A stretch of 64,000 nucleotides of DNA from positions 1 to 64,000 of the forward strand of contig JAEYPP010000009.1 of NCBI GenBank assembly GCA_023410575.1, in the 5' to 3' direction. The notes beneath the pieces are model-generated. The model saw only the letters and a list, made by a program, of their open reading frames with translations, was not told the DNA's origin and searched no databases. Below, in pieces: positions 16,996 through 25,166 of the stretch; position 1 is the first letter of the stretch, and the number at the start of each line of letters is the position of its first letter. A program made the position numbers and the translations under genes. This DNA comes from Bacillota bacterium. Lineage in GTDB: Bacteria; Bacillota; Clostridia; Lachnospirales; Lachnospiraceae.

Positions 16996-17577
16996 ATGCC
17001 AATTAGTTTATCAAAAGGTCAAAAGGTCGATTTAACCAAAGGGAACCCAAGCCTTAATAATATTATGGTTGGTTTGGGCTGGGATGTTAATGCTTATGAT
17101 TCCGGTAACGATTTTGACTTAGATGCAGCAGCATTTTTGCTAGGTGAGAATGGAAAATGTCCTACAGAGAAAGAATTTATCTTCTATGGTAATTTACAAC
17201 ATCAAACCGAGGCAGTCAAGCATATGGGAGATAATTTGACAGGTGCTGGCGATGGTGATGATGAACAGATTCAAATCGATCTTCGTAAGATTCCTGCCAA
17301 TATTGCAAAAGTAGCATTTACAGTTACTATCTATGAAGCTGAGAGCAGACGTCAGAACTTCGGACAAGTTTCTAATGCTTTCATTCGTATTGTAGATGAA
17401 ACAACGAATACAGAATTAATCCGTTATGATCTTGCAGAAGATTTCTCGATTGAAACTGCAGTTGTTGTTGGTGAATTATACAGACATAATGGTGAGTGGA
17501 AATTCAATGCAATCGGCAGTGGCTTCCAAGGTGGTTTAGCGGCATTATGTAACCATTATGGTATTCAAGTTTCTTAA
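16996..17577 (+). CDS. terD: TerD family calcium-binding stress protein 1
   Basis: TerD-domain proteins bind Ca2+ and are thought to act at the membrane or on exported material under stress. The 193 residues show the family landmarks: SLSKGQKVDLTKGNP at the N-terminus, GLGWDVN, the acidic strand DFDLDAAAFLL, MGDNLTGAGDGDDEQI (calcium loop) and GEWKFNAIGSGFQGGL near the end. I chose ATG 16996 because GGAGGG lies 8 bases upstream; an ATG at 16990 is too close. It is the first of three tandem terD genes and probably continues the yceG-yceH transcript. Confidence 0.97.
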   Translation: MPISLSKGQKVDLTKGNPSLNNIMVGLGWDVNAYDSGNDFDLDAAAFLLGENGKCPTEKEFIFYGNLQHQTEAVKHMGDNLTGAGDGDDEQIQIDLRKIPANIAKVAFTVTIYEAESRRQNFGQVSNAFIRIVDETTNTELIRYDLAEDFSIETAVVVGELYRHNGEWKFNAIGSGFQGGLAALCNHYGIQVS

Positions 17578-17589
17578 GGAGGAGTTAAT

Positions 17590-18171
17590 ATGCCAGTTTG
17601 TTTAACAAAAGGTCAAAAAGTTAGTATTACGAAAGATAACCCTGGATTAAGTAAGGTTGTAGTAGGACTCGGATGGGATGTTAACCAGTTTGATACTGGT
17701 GGTGCATTTGATTTAGATACAGCAGCGTTCTTATTAACAGATAGCGGCAAAGTATCAAAACCAGAAGATTTTGTCTTCTTCGGAAATTTAGTTCATCCAA
17801 GTCATAGTGTACAACATATGGGAGATAACCTTACAGGCGTAGGTGATGGAGATGACGAGCAGATTAAGATTGATTTGTCGATGATTCCTAATAATATCAC
17901 AAAAATCGCATTTACAGTTACAATTTATGACGCTGAAGTAAGAAGACAAAACTTTGGACAAGTGAATAATGCATATATTCGTATAGCCAATGACGCGACT
18001 GGAGAAGAAATTCTTCGTTATGATTTAGGTGAGGACTTCTCGATTGAAACGGCAGCGGTATTTGGTGAGTTATATAAGAATAATGGTGAATGGAAATTCA
18101 ATGCGATTGGTAGTGGATATCAAGGTGGTCTTGCTGCTCTATGTGCAAACTTTGGTGTTGAAGTTGAATAG
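17590..18171 (+). CDS. terD: TerD family calcium-binding stress protein 2
   Basis: A close paralogue of the preceding protein (193 residues), sharing LTKGQKVSITKDNP, FDLDTAAFLL, MGDNLTGVGDGDDEQI and KFNAIGSGYQGGLAAL. It starts 12 bases after the first copy with AAGGAGG upstream. All acidic residues of the presumed calcium sites are kept. The pair looks like a local duplication, but scattered changes suggest it is not recent. Confidence 0.97.
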   Translation: MPVCLTKGQKVSITKDNPGLSKVVVGLGWDVNQFDTGGAFDLDTAAFLLTDSGKVSKPEDFVFFGNLVHPSHSVQHMGDNLTGVGDGDDEQIKIDLSMIPNNITKIAFTVTIYDAEVRRQNFGQVNNAYIRIANDATGEEILRYDLGEDFSIETAAVFGELYKNNGEWKFNAIGSGYQGGLAALCANFGVEVE

Positions 18172-18201
18172 TATTACCTTTACTTAAGGAGGGATTTAGT
18201 A

Positions 18202-18789
18202 ATGTCAATTAGTTTACAAAAAGGTCAAAAAGTCAGTTTAACGAAGGACAATGCGGGTTTAGCAAATGTTCTTGTAGGCTTAGGTTGGGATGAGGTTGAG
18301 CAAAAGAGAGGTTTCTTTTCACCAAAGCCACAAGCTATTGATTGTGATGCGTCTGCACTACTTTTACAAAGTGGTAGATTAATGGGAAAAGAAGATATCG
18401 TATATTTTGGAAACCTTAGACACCCATCTGGCACAGTACAACACATGGGAGATAATCTTACAGGTGCAGGTGATGGAGATGATGAGCAAATCTTAGTTGA
18501 TTTATCAAAAATCCCAGAAAAATATGATAAAATCGTGTTTGTTGTGAATATTTATCAAGCAATACAAAGAAATCAGCATTTTGGTATGATTCAAAATGCA
18601 TTCATACGTTTGGTGGACGGCAAAACAAATGCTGAAATGTGTAAGTATAATTTATCTGATAACTATTCAGGTATGACTGGAATGATTTTTGGAGAAATAT
18701 ATCGTTATAATGGTGAGTGGAAATTCAATGCCATTGGGCAGGGAACAAATGATCCAGGTTTAAGCGAACTTGCAAATAAATATCGTTAG
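18202..18789 (+). CDS. terD: TerD family protein 3, divergent subtype
   Basis: A third TerD-domain protein (195 residues) of a distinct subtype. After GLGWDEVEQ it carries an inserted loop (KRGFFSPKPQ), and the acidic strand reads IDCDASALLL instead of DLDTAAFLL. The calcium loop MGDNLTGAGDGDDEQI is intact. The C-terminus ends in GTNDPGLSELANKYR rather than GGLAAL. A strong ribosome binding site (AAGGAGG) precedes it. Divergence inside an otherwise conserved trio suggests a different partner or subunit position. A terminator-like hairpin follows at 18829, so it closes the yceG-yceH-terD unit. Confidence 0.95.
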   Translation: MSISLQKGQKVSLTKDNAGLANVLVGLGWDEVEQKRGFFSPKPQAIDCDASALLLQSGRLMGKEDIVYFGNLRHPSGTVQHMGDNLTGAGDGDDEQILVDLSKIPEKYDKIVFVVNIYQAIQRNQHFGMIQNAFIRLVDGKTNAEMCKYNLSDNYSGMTGMIFGEIYRYNGEWKFNAIGQGTNDPGLSELANKYR

Positions 18790-18828
18790 AGTTAACATTT
18801 GTTATTAAGTGAAACTATATTTCACTTT

Positions 18829-18876
18829 TCGAAAAAGAGGAAATGTTGAATTTAAAACGTTTCTTCTTTTTTTCGA
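18829..18876 (+). terminator. Probable terminator after the terD genes
   Basis: TCGAAAAAGAGGAAATG (18829-18845) pairs imperfectly with CGTTTCTTCTTTTTTTCGA (18858-18876). The 3' arm is itself the T-rich tract. The rest of the gap to 19044 shows only small AT-rich hairpins. Confidence 0.5.
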
Positions 18877-19043
18877 GAAAAGCAACTCGCATGAAAAAAT
18901 AGTTCATGTGTAATACTAATGATAATCTATCATCATAAATAGGTTATTTAACTTTTCTTATAAGAGAAAAGATAATATAAGTTATTAAATATCACAAAAT
19001 TCAAGCATTTTCCGAAAGTGAAATGAGCTAGGGGGAAAAAGAA

Positions 19044-21701
19044 ATGAAGTTTAATGGACTTACTGAAAAAGAAGTCGAAGCATCAAGACAACAATATGGA
19101 TCAAACGCAATACCTGATTCAGAACCAACAACGTTTTGGCAGGAGTTTAAAGAAACGTTTGGCGACCCAATGATTAAGATATTACTCGCTATCACAGCAT
19201 TGATGCTCGTAATGTTCTTTTTTGGTTATGCCGAAATCTATGAACCAGTAGGTACAATTGTAGCTGTATTAATCGTAGCGTTTGTATCTGCAAAAACAGG
19301 AGTTGCAAGTGATACAAAATATCGTCAATTAAAAGATAGTACCAAAAAGGATCAGTGTAAAGTTTATCGTAATGGTGTTGTTACAGTAATCGACGTTGAT
19401 GATGTTGTTGTTGGCGATAAAATCGTACTTCAATCAGGTGATAAAATCCCTGCAGATGGTGTATTAATCTCAGGTGACTTACGAGTTGATAACTCTGCAT
19501 TGAATGGTGAAGCAGAGGAATGTAAGAAATTTGCTGCAGAAGGTGATTTCCAATTAGCAGACGACATTACCGGAGATACTTTTGTTGATAAGCATTCTCT
19601 TTTTCGAGGTGCTGTTGTGTTTGATGGCGAAGGTGTTCTCGATGTTCGTAAAGTTGGTTTAAAGACGATGATGGGTAAGATGGCAGAAGAAATGCAAGAA
19701 GATGAGCCAGATTCCCCTCTCAAAGTAAAATTATCCAAGTTAGCAGGCCAGATTTCTAAGTTTGGTTATATTGGTGCTGTTGTTATTGCTATATTATATT
19801 TTGCTTATTTTATTATTAGTGCGGGTGGTTTTACTGAATTCTTCTCCATCGGTGCACCAGAAGTAATTAAAAAAGTAGTAGAAGCTGTTTCTTTAGCTGT
19901 TGTTATTATTGTTTGTGCAGTACCAGAAGGTCTTCCATTAATGATTTCTCTTGTTTTAATGCAAAATACTAGCAAGATGTTAGATCATAATGTATTAGTT
20001 AGAAAAGCAGAAGGTATTGAGACTGCAGGCGCATTAAATATTTTATTTAGCGATAAAACAGGAACAATTACAAAAGGTAAGCTTGAAGTTGTTGATTTTT
20101 TTACTGCAGACGGAAAATCAATACCAATTAACGAATTAAGTAAGCATGGTGTTGTAAAAGGTTTTCTTGATTTAGCAATTGGTAAAAATACGGCTTCTAT
20201 GTTTGATGCCGAACATAAAGTAATTGGTGGTAATGCAACCGATCAAGCGTTGTTAAAATTTGTTGGTGAGTCTACATTCAATCTCTTAAAGGAAGATAAA
20301 AAATGTATTGTAGATGCACACCAAGGTTTTAACTCAGCGAATAAGTTTAGTCAGGCAAGTATTAAGAACTTAGGCAAAGTATTCTACAAAGGTGCTCCTG
20401 AAAGATTAACTTCTTTAGCTACAAAATACCTTGATCATGATGGAGAAATTAAGACGTTAGACCGTGCAGTGCTTGATAAGAAGATTGACGAATTAGCTTC
20501 GAAAGCAATGCGTGTTTTAGCGTTTGGATATTCAGAAAAGACATTAGTTGAGAATATAGTAAATGATGATATTGTTATCATTGGCTTAGTTGGTATTCGC
20601 GATGATGTTCGTCCAGAAGCCAAAGAAGCAATCCAAGCAGTTTTAGATGCTGGTATTCAAGTAGTTATGATTACTGGAGACCGTATTCAGACAGCAGTAG
20701 CAATCGCAGAGGATGCAGGCTTAATTAAAAATAAAACAGATATTGCATTACTATCTTCTGAGTTAAATGCAATGAGCGATGATGAAGTGAAAAAGATAAT
20801 TCCAAATATTCGTGTAATTGCACGTGCATTACCAACAGATAAATCTCGTATGGTACGATTATGTCAGGAGATGAATCTTGTTGTTGGTATGACAGGAGAT
20901 GGCGTTAACGACTCTCCTGCATTAAAGAGAGCAGATGTTGGTTTTGCAATGGGTAGTGGTACCGAAGCTGCCAAAGAAGCTGGTAAGATAGTTATCCTAG
21001 ATGATAATTTTAAATCGATCAAAGATGCAATTCTTTATGGTAGAACAATTTATCATAACATCTTAAAGTTCTGCAAATTCCAATTGGTTATTAATGTTGC
21101 AGCAGTTATTGTTAGTGCACTTTCACCTTTCTTCGGAATCGAAGAACCGTTAAAAGTTACTCACCTTTTATTCGTAAACCTTGTAATGGATGGTTTAGGT
21201 GCTATTATGCTTGGTAATGAACCAGCTCGTGAGGCTTACATGAGAGAAAAACCAAGAAGAAGAGATGAAAGCATCGTTAGTAAGAAGATGATGACTCAGA
21301 TTGTAATTATGGGTCTTTGGTTAACTGCAATAAGTTTTGCATTCTTAAAATTACCAATTTTTGATCAATTCTTTGATTCAATAGAAGAAAAATTATCTGC
21401 TTTCTTTGTATTGTTTATTGGTAGTGCTCTATTTAATGGATTCAATGTTCGTGATGACAGATTTAAGATTTTCAGTGGCTTGAATGAAAATACTGGTTTC
21501 TTAAAGGTATTCTTTACGATTATTGTTGTACAATTATTCATTGTAAATTGTAGCTTAATACCTTTACCAATATTTACGTGGATTAGTAATATGTTTAGCT
21601 GTGTTCCAGTTAATATTGTTGGTCTATTAATTGTTTATGCGTTAGCAGTTACAATGATTCCTGTTGACTTAATTCGTAAGTTATTTACAAAGACAAAATA
21701 G
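19044..21701 (+). CDS. P-type calcium-transporting ATPase (P2 type)
   Basis: An 885-residue P-type ATPase predicted to export Ca2+. In order: N-terminal cation-ATPase segment, actuator domain with LNGEAEE (153-159), TM4 PEGLP (294-298), the phosphorylated Asp337 in SDKTGTITKG, nucleotide-binding domain, hinge MTGDGVNDSPAL, and six C-terminal membrane segments. PEGLP with DKTGT is typical of PMCA/SERCA-like Ca2+ pumps. TerD proteins bind calcium, and here the pump follows the terD trio where Bacillus has the TerC membrane protein nearby, so a shared calcium role is plausible. A GGGGG-rich ribosome binding site precedes the ATG. Confidence 0.93.
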   Translation: MKFNGLTEKEVEASRQQYGSNAIPDSEPTTFWQEFKETFGDPMIKILLAITALMLVMFFFGYAEIYEPVGTIVAVLIVAFVSAKTGVASDTKYRQLKDSTKKDQCKVYRNGVVTVIDVDDVVVGDKIVLQSGDKIPADGVLISGDLRVDNSALNGEAEECKKFAAEGDFQLADDITGDTFVDKHSLFRGAVVFDGEGVLDVRKVGLKTMMGKMAEEMQEDEPDSPLKVKLSKLAGQISKFGYIGAVVIAILYFAYFIISAGGFTEFFSIGAPEVIKKVVEAVSLAVVIIVCAVPEGLPLMISLVLMQNTSKMLDHNVLVRKAEGIETAGALNILFSDKTGTITKGKLEVVDFFTADGKSIPINELSKHGVVKGFLDLAIGKNTASMFDAEHKVIGGNATDQALLKFVGESTFNLLKEDKKCIVDAHQGFNSANKFSQASIKNLGKVFYKGAPERLTSLATKYLDHDGEIKTLDRAVLDKKIDELASKAMRVLAFGYSEKTLVENIVNDDIVIIGLVGIRDDVRPEAKEAIQAVLDAGIQVVMITGDRIQTAVAIAEDAGLIKNKTDIALLSSELNAMSDDEVKKIIPNIRVIARALPTDKSRMVRLCQEMNLVVGMTGDGVNDSPALKRADVGFAMGSGTEAAKEAGKIVILDDNFKSIKDAILYGRTIYHNILKFCKFQLVINVAAVIVSALSPFFGIEEPLKVTHLLFVNLVMDGLGAIMLGNEPAREAYMREKPRRRDESIVSKKMMTQIVIMGLWLTAISFAFLKLPIFDQFFDSIEEKLSAFFVLFIGSALFNGFNVRDDRFKIFSGLNENTGFLKVFFTIIVVQLFIVNCSLIPLPIFTWISNMFSCVPVNIVGLLIVYALAVTMIPVDLIRKLFTKTK

Positions 21702-21710
21702 TATATGACA

Positions 21711-21864
21711 GGACTGTCACACGAAGTGAGCTTATTACAGTATGAATAAAGAAGAAGGGTGATGGTATTTTTCTAAGTGCCTTACAACTCCACATGCATT
21801 TGTGGGTTTGTGAGCATAGCGCGCATAAAGAATATACCATCGCCCTTCTTTATTTAATGTGATA
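21711..21864. repeat. Long-hairpin intergenic element, copy E4
   Basis: The arms AAAGAAGAAGGGTGATGG (from 21748) and its near complement in ATACCATCGCCCTTCTTTA (21835-21853) pair. The core reads AAGTGCCTTACAACTCCACA, TTTGTGGGTTTGTGAGC, TAGCGCGC. The left flank, GGACTGTCACAC plus GTATGAATAAAG, is shared with E3. It lies between the Ca2+-ATPase and the HAD gene. Confidence 0.85.
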
Positions 21865-21878
21865 CAAAAGGGAGAAAG

Positions 21879-22664
21879 ATGATACTATTTAATTCAGATT
21901 TAGATAATACCTTAATTTATTCATATAAAAGAGAAATTAATGAAGAAAAATGTTGCGTTGAGATTTATCAAAAACGTGAAGTTTCTTTTATGTCTAATAC
22001 GTCGATCGACTTGTTACATAAACTGTGTCAGAGAATATGTTTTGTACCAACAACAACGCGAACAATCGAGCAGTATCAACGGATTAATCTCGGTATAGGA
22101 ATACCAGAATATGCATTGGTTTGTAACGGTGGGATTCTCTTAGTGAATGGGGTGATTGATCCTACATGGTATGAGGAATCTCTTGTCTTGATTAAGGAAT
22201 GCCAATCAGAATTGCAACATTCCATAGAGTTATTAAAGAAGGATCCAAATTGTTCTTTTGAAATTCGCTTTATTGAAGATTTGTTTGTTTTTACAAAAAG
22301 TGATAACCCTGATATAACAATTGAATATTTATCTGGCGAACTGAATCTAACACTAGTAGATATCTTTCATAATGGTACAAAGGTTTATGTAATGCCCCAA
22401 AAATTAACGAAAGGAAATGCAATTCTTAGATTGAAAGATAAGTTAATGGCAAATACAATCATAGCGGCCGGAGATAGCGAATTTGACATATCAATGCTCA
22501 ATGTAGCTGATATAGCTTTAGCTCCAAAGCAATTAATGGCTAATATATATATGAAGTATAACAATAGTAAGAATGCCAACATAATTGTACATGAAGGAGA
22601 AGAGTTATTTTCGAATGTTATTTTAAAGTATATTATGCAATATATTAGTAAGAATGAGATGTAG
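21879..22664 (+). CDS. HAD superfamily phosphatase of the Ter-associated module
   Basis: A Cof/sucrose-phosphatase-like HAD hydrolase of 261 residues. Motif I is NSDLDNTLIYS (Asp7 and Asp9), motif II is VPTTTRT, the lysine is in LTKGNAILRLKDKL, and motif IV is IAAGDSEFDISMLN. HAD phosphatases are a listed member of the Ter-associated metabolite module, and this gene closes the locus. It is separated from the Ca2+-ATPase by element E4. A strong ribosome binding site (GGGAG) lies just before the ATG. It probably removes a phosphate from the pathway product or an intermediate. Confidence 0.85.
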   Translation: MILFNSDLDNTLIYSYKREINEEKCCVEIYQKREVSFMSNTSIDLLHKLCQRICFVPTTTRTIEQYQRINLGIGIPEYALVCNGGILLVNGVIDPTWYEESLVLIKECQSELQHSIELLKKDPNCSFEIRFIEDLFVFTKSDNPDITIEYLSGELNLTLVDIFHNGTKVYVMPQKLTKGNAILRLKDKLMANTIIAAGDSEFDISMLNVADIALAPKQLMANIYMKYNNSKNANIIVHEGEELFSNVILKYIMQYISKNEM

Positions 22665-22667
22665 ATT

Positions 22668-22710
22668 AAGTGTAAAAAAAGTTAAGAATAAGTGTAAAAA
22701 AGTTAAGAAT
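22668..22710 (+). repeat. Two tandem 21-22 bp AT-rich repeats
   Basis: AAGTGT, an A-run, then GTTAAGAAT occurs at 22668-22689 and again at 22690-22710, differing by one A. A purine-rich tract follows. No gene function is evident. Confidence 0.85.
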
Positions 22711-22786
22711 AAAAAAAAGTGAGAGACAAGGAGAGAATAAGCAAGCATATAAATAATTCTAAATATTAATAATTATACATTTTTAC

Positions 22787-22815
22787 TTGATTTTGTTTTT
22801 TGTTTTTAATATAAT
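22787..22815 (+). promoter_or_regulatory. Probable promoter of the YjiH-type gene
   Basis: TTGATT (22787-22792) and TATAAT (22810-22815) are separated by 17 bases, about 40 bases before the gene at 22855. Confidence 0.55.
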
Positions 22816-22854
22816 AAACCTCGACTCACTATAATGATATGACAGAATGAGGTA

Positions 22855-24258
22855 ATGATTTTGAAAGAAAAACAAATGAATAATTATGAAAATGGTAAGC
22901 AGAAATTTCGTTTGAGGATGAAGTTTATAATTCCTTCCTTACTTGGAATCTTGTTATTTATGTGTCCGATAAAAATGGATGGTAAGATAACAATTCCAAT
23001 TGCAGTACTTTCAGAAGGCTTACAAAATCTATGCGGTGATTATTTTCCAGCTATCATACTTTTACTTACTGGAATTTCTTTTTTTGGAAGTATTATAACT
23101 AGTTTATGTTTAAGGTTTGGAACGAAAAAAATAAGAGAGGGTATCCATAAGAAGAAAGTATTAATGTCTTTATTTCATTTGAGAAAGTATTCAATTTTCG
23201 TACGTGGATTTGCATTTATTCTTTGCTTATTCACCTATTATGAATTTGGCTTTGAGGCTATCTATTCTTTAAATACTGGTGGATTAGTTTTTTATGATTT
23301 ACTACCAATTTTATTTACTATATTTTTATTTGCAGGATTTTTATTACCTTTGTTATTAAACTTTGGATTGTTAGAGTTTACAGGAACACTTTTAATCAAA
23401 GTAATGCGACCTTTGTTTCGATTACCTGGTCGAGCTGCCATTGATGCAATTGCTTCTTGGTTAGGGGATGGAACGATTGGTGTTATGTTAACTAGCAAAC
23501 AGTACGAAGATGGTTATTATACTGAACGTGAAGCTTGTGTTATTGGAGTTAGCTTTTCTTTAGTGTCAATAACGTTTTGTCTTGTTGTAATTAATCAGGT
23601 TGAATTAGGTCATATGTTTGTTCCATTTTATCTGACGGTATGTTTTGCATGTTTGGTAACAGCAATTCTACTTCCTAAAATACCACCTCTTTCTAAGAAA
23701 AAAGATTGCTACATTAATGGTAAGCCATCGGATTATGATTCTGAATTAATACCAGAGGGACATAGCAGTCTTTCCTATGCTTTTACACAAGCAATTGATA
23801 AAGTTAAGAATGTAAAGTTTATAAATTGTATATGCAAAGATGGAGTTGAAAATGTACTTAGTATGTGGATTGGTATTATACCTATTGTAATGGCTATGGG
23901 TACGGTTGCATTAATCGTAGCAGAATATACACCATTCTTTAAAATTTTAGGTATTCCATTTATGCCAATGCTTGAATTACTACAGATTCCAGAAGCTGCA
24001 GCTGCTTCCGAGACGTTATTTGCAGGTTTTGCAGATATGTTGCTACCATCGATTATGATTTCAACAGTTGAAAGTGAAATGACACGTTTTATTGTAGCGG
24101 CAGTGTCTGTTTCACAGCTCATCTACTTATCTGAGGTGGGAGCTTTAATATTAGCTTCTAAGATTCCAATTAAGTTTGGACAGTTGTTTATAATTTTTAT
24201 TGAGCGAACAATTATTGCATTACCTATAATTACATTGATTGCACACTTAATTTATTAA
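22855..24258 (+). CDS. YjiH family (nucleoside-recognition GATE domain) membrane protein
   Basis: A 467-residue polytopic membrane protein with about ten hydrophobic segments. It resembles YjiH-type proteins with the nucleoside-recognition (GATE) domain found in spore-maturation and nucleoside-carrier relatives (RLPGRAAIDAIASWLGDGTIGVML, SMWIGIIPIVMAMGTVALIV, LFAGFADMLLPSIM). The transported substrate is unknown. The exact start is uncertain: ATG 22855 is only 2 bases after GAGG, while TTG 22861 is better spaced. It follows the Ter locus but has its own promoter, so I do not assign it to that system. Confidence 0.8.
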   Translation: MILKEKQMNNYENGKQKFRLRMKFIIPSLLGILLFMCPIKMDGKITIPIAVLSEGLQNLCGDYFPAIILLLTGISFFGSIITSLCLRFGTKKIREGIHKKKVLMSLFHLRKYSIFVRGFAFILCLFTYYEFGFEAIYSLNTGGLVFYDLLPILFTIFLFAGFLLPLLLNFGLLEFTGTLLIKVMRPLFRLPGRAAIDAIASWLGDGTIGVMLTSKQYEDGYYTEREACVIGVSFSLVSITFCLVVINQVELGHMFVPFYLTVCFACLVTAILLPKIPPLSKKKDCYINGKPSDYDSELIPEGHSSLSYAFTQAIDKVKNVKFINCICKDGVENVLSMWIGIIPIVMAMGTVALIVAEYTPFFKILGIPFMPMLELLQIPEAAAASETLFAGFADMLLPSIMISTVESEMTRFIVAAVSVSQLIYLSEVGALILASKIPIKFGQLFIIFIERTIIALPIITLIAHLIY

Positions 24259-24310
24259 TTATACTATTTGCTTTGCTTTCCAAATGTGATATATTAATAC
24301 AAGAAAAAGT

Positions 24311-24398
24311 ACGTTTTTACGAGCTTTTCCTTGTTAGAAAATTTACAACAAGGATGGAAGAATAAACGTAGTTCGTTGTTTGTTCTCCCATCTTTTTT
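24311..24398 (+). terminator. Terminator preceded by a competing hairpin
   Basis: GATGGAAGAATAAAC (24353-24367) pairs with GTTTGTTCTCCCATC (24378-24392), followed by six T. An upstream hairpin pairs CCTTGTT (24329-24335) with AACAAGG (24347-24353) and ACGTTT (24311) with AAACGT (24364-24369). The two structures share 24353-24367, so they cannot both form. Confidence 0.65.
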
Positions 24399-24540
24399 AT
24401 ATACTAGAAAATTCCTCTGAATTTCCTCGTATATAAAAAAAGCGTCCCAAAAGAAGGACGCAATTATGCACACAAGCGCGTGAAGAAGATGTCGCTTACG
24501 CGACCGCGCTTGGCGCGAGTGTTTTGCAAGCAAAACACTT
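24398..24540. other. Cluster of short hairpins, partly GC-rich
   Basis: The rest of the 319-base gap before the NUDIX gene holds several hairpins. They are TATATAC/GTATATA arms (24398-24435); GCGTCC/GGACGC (24442-24461), which on the minus strand is followed by a T-run; GTCGC/GCGAC near 24491-24504; and a perfect 10-bp stem AGTGTTTTGC/GCAAAACACT (24518-24539) with a two-base loop. The stretch 24474-24520 is GC-rich against an AT-rich background. I see no convincing gene here. Confidence 0.7.
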
Positions 24541-24577
24541 TGTTCCTTAAAAATATTCTAAGAAAATGGAGTAACTC

Positions 24578-25033
24578 ATGAAACTTACAACCTTATGTTA
24601 TATTGAGAAAGAAAATAAATATTTAATGCTTCATCGGAATAAAAAAGTGAATGATCCAAATCATGCTAAGTGGATTGGTATTGGTGGGAAATTTGAGAAA
24701 GATGAAAGTCCTGAGGAATGTCTTTTGCGTGAAGTAAAAGAAGAAACAGGATTAACATTAACTAATTATTCTTTTCGTGGAATTATTACATTTGTATCAG
24801 ATATTTGGGAAACAGAGTACATGCATCTATTTACTGCGAGTGCGTTTCGTGGAGAAATGATTGATTGCGCAGAAGGTGAATTACAGTGGGTGAAGAAGGA
24901 AGATGTTTTGAACCTTAATCTTTGGGAAGGGGATAAGTTATTCTTAAAGAAATTATTAGAGACAAAGGACTTCTTTACGATGAAACTAATTTATCAAGGA
25001 GAGAAATTAGTTGATTATTCAATAAAAAGCTAA
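24578..25033 (+). CDS. NUDIX hydrolase, MutT/8-oxo-dGTP diphosphatase-like
   Basis: A 151-residue cytoplasmic pyrophosphohydrolase. The NUDIX box is complete, with the G-x5-E-x7-REVKEETG pattern starting at GGKFEKDESPEE (about residue 37). The N-terminus MKLTTLCYIEKENKYLMLHR and W(I)GIGGK are typical of the YjhB/MutT-like group that acts on oxidised nucleotides. A moderate ribosome binding site (TGGAG) precedes the ATG. It follows the hairpin cluster and probably forms its own unit or one with the next gene. The exact substrate cannot be told. Confidence 0.88.
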   Translation: MKLTTLCYIEKENKYLMLHRNKKVNDPNHAKWIGIGGKFEKDESPEECLLREVKEETGLTLTNYSFRGIITFVSDIWETEYMHLFTASAFRGEMIDCAEGELQWVKKEDVLNLNLWEGDKLFLKKLLETKDFFTMKLIYQGEKLVDYSIKS

Positions 25034-25050
25034 ATCATTCAATACATTAA

Positions 25051-25136
25051 AAGCACAAAGCTTAAAGCACAAAGCTTAAAAGCACAAAGCTTAAAGCACA
25101 AAGCTTAAAAGCACAAAGTTTAAAGCATAAAGTTAA
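25051..25136 (+). repeat. Tandem array of six 13-15 bp units
   Basis: Units AAGCACAAAGCTTA(A) run at 25051-25064, 25065-25079, 25080-25093 and 25094-25108. Two degenerate units follow at 25109-25122 and 25123-25135. Alternating 14- and 15-bp lengths give a 29-bp higher-order period. The four intact units each contain the palindrome AAGCTT. The array lies just upstream of the gene at 25167. Confidence 0.95.
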
Positions 25137-25166
25137 GAATACAAATTAAGGGAGATCTACAGTTTC

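Noticed and set aside
16996..18789. Three TerD genes as a very recent triplication
   Set aside because: The copies differ throughout at both the DNA and protein level, and the third is a distinct subtype, so the duplications are old.
5860..22664. Calling the locus simply a tellurite resistance operon or a phage-defence island
   Set aside because: TerD/TelA naming is historical. No nuclease, helicase, restriction or abortive-infection gene is seen here, so defence or tellurite as the main role is not supported by this sequence alone.
24294..24533. A 79-residue minus-strand open frame in the hairpin cluster
   Set aside because: No ribosome binding site and composition that mirrors stacked hairpins. 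Not a credible gene.
25051..25136. Possible CRISPR array
   Set aside because: The repeats are contiguous 13-15 bp units with no spacers, and no cas gene lies nearby.
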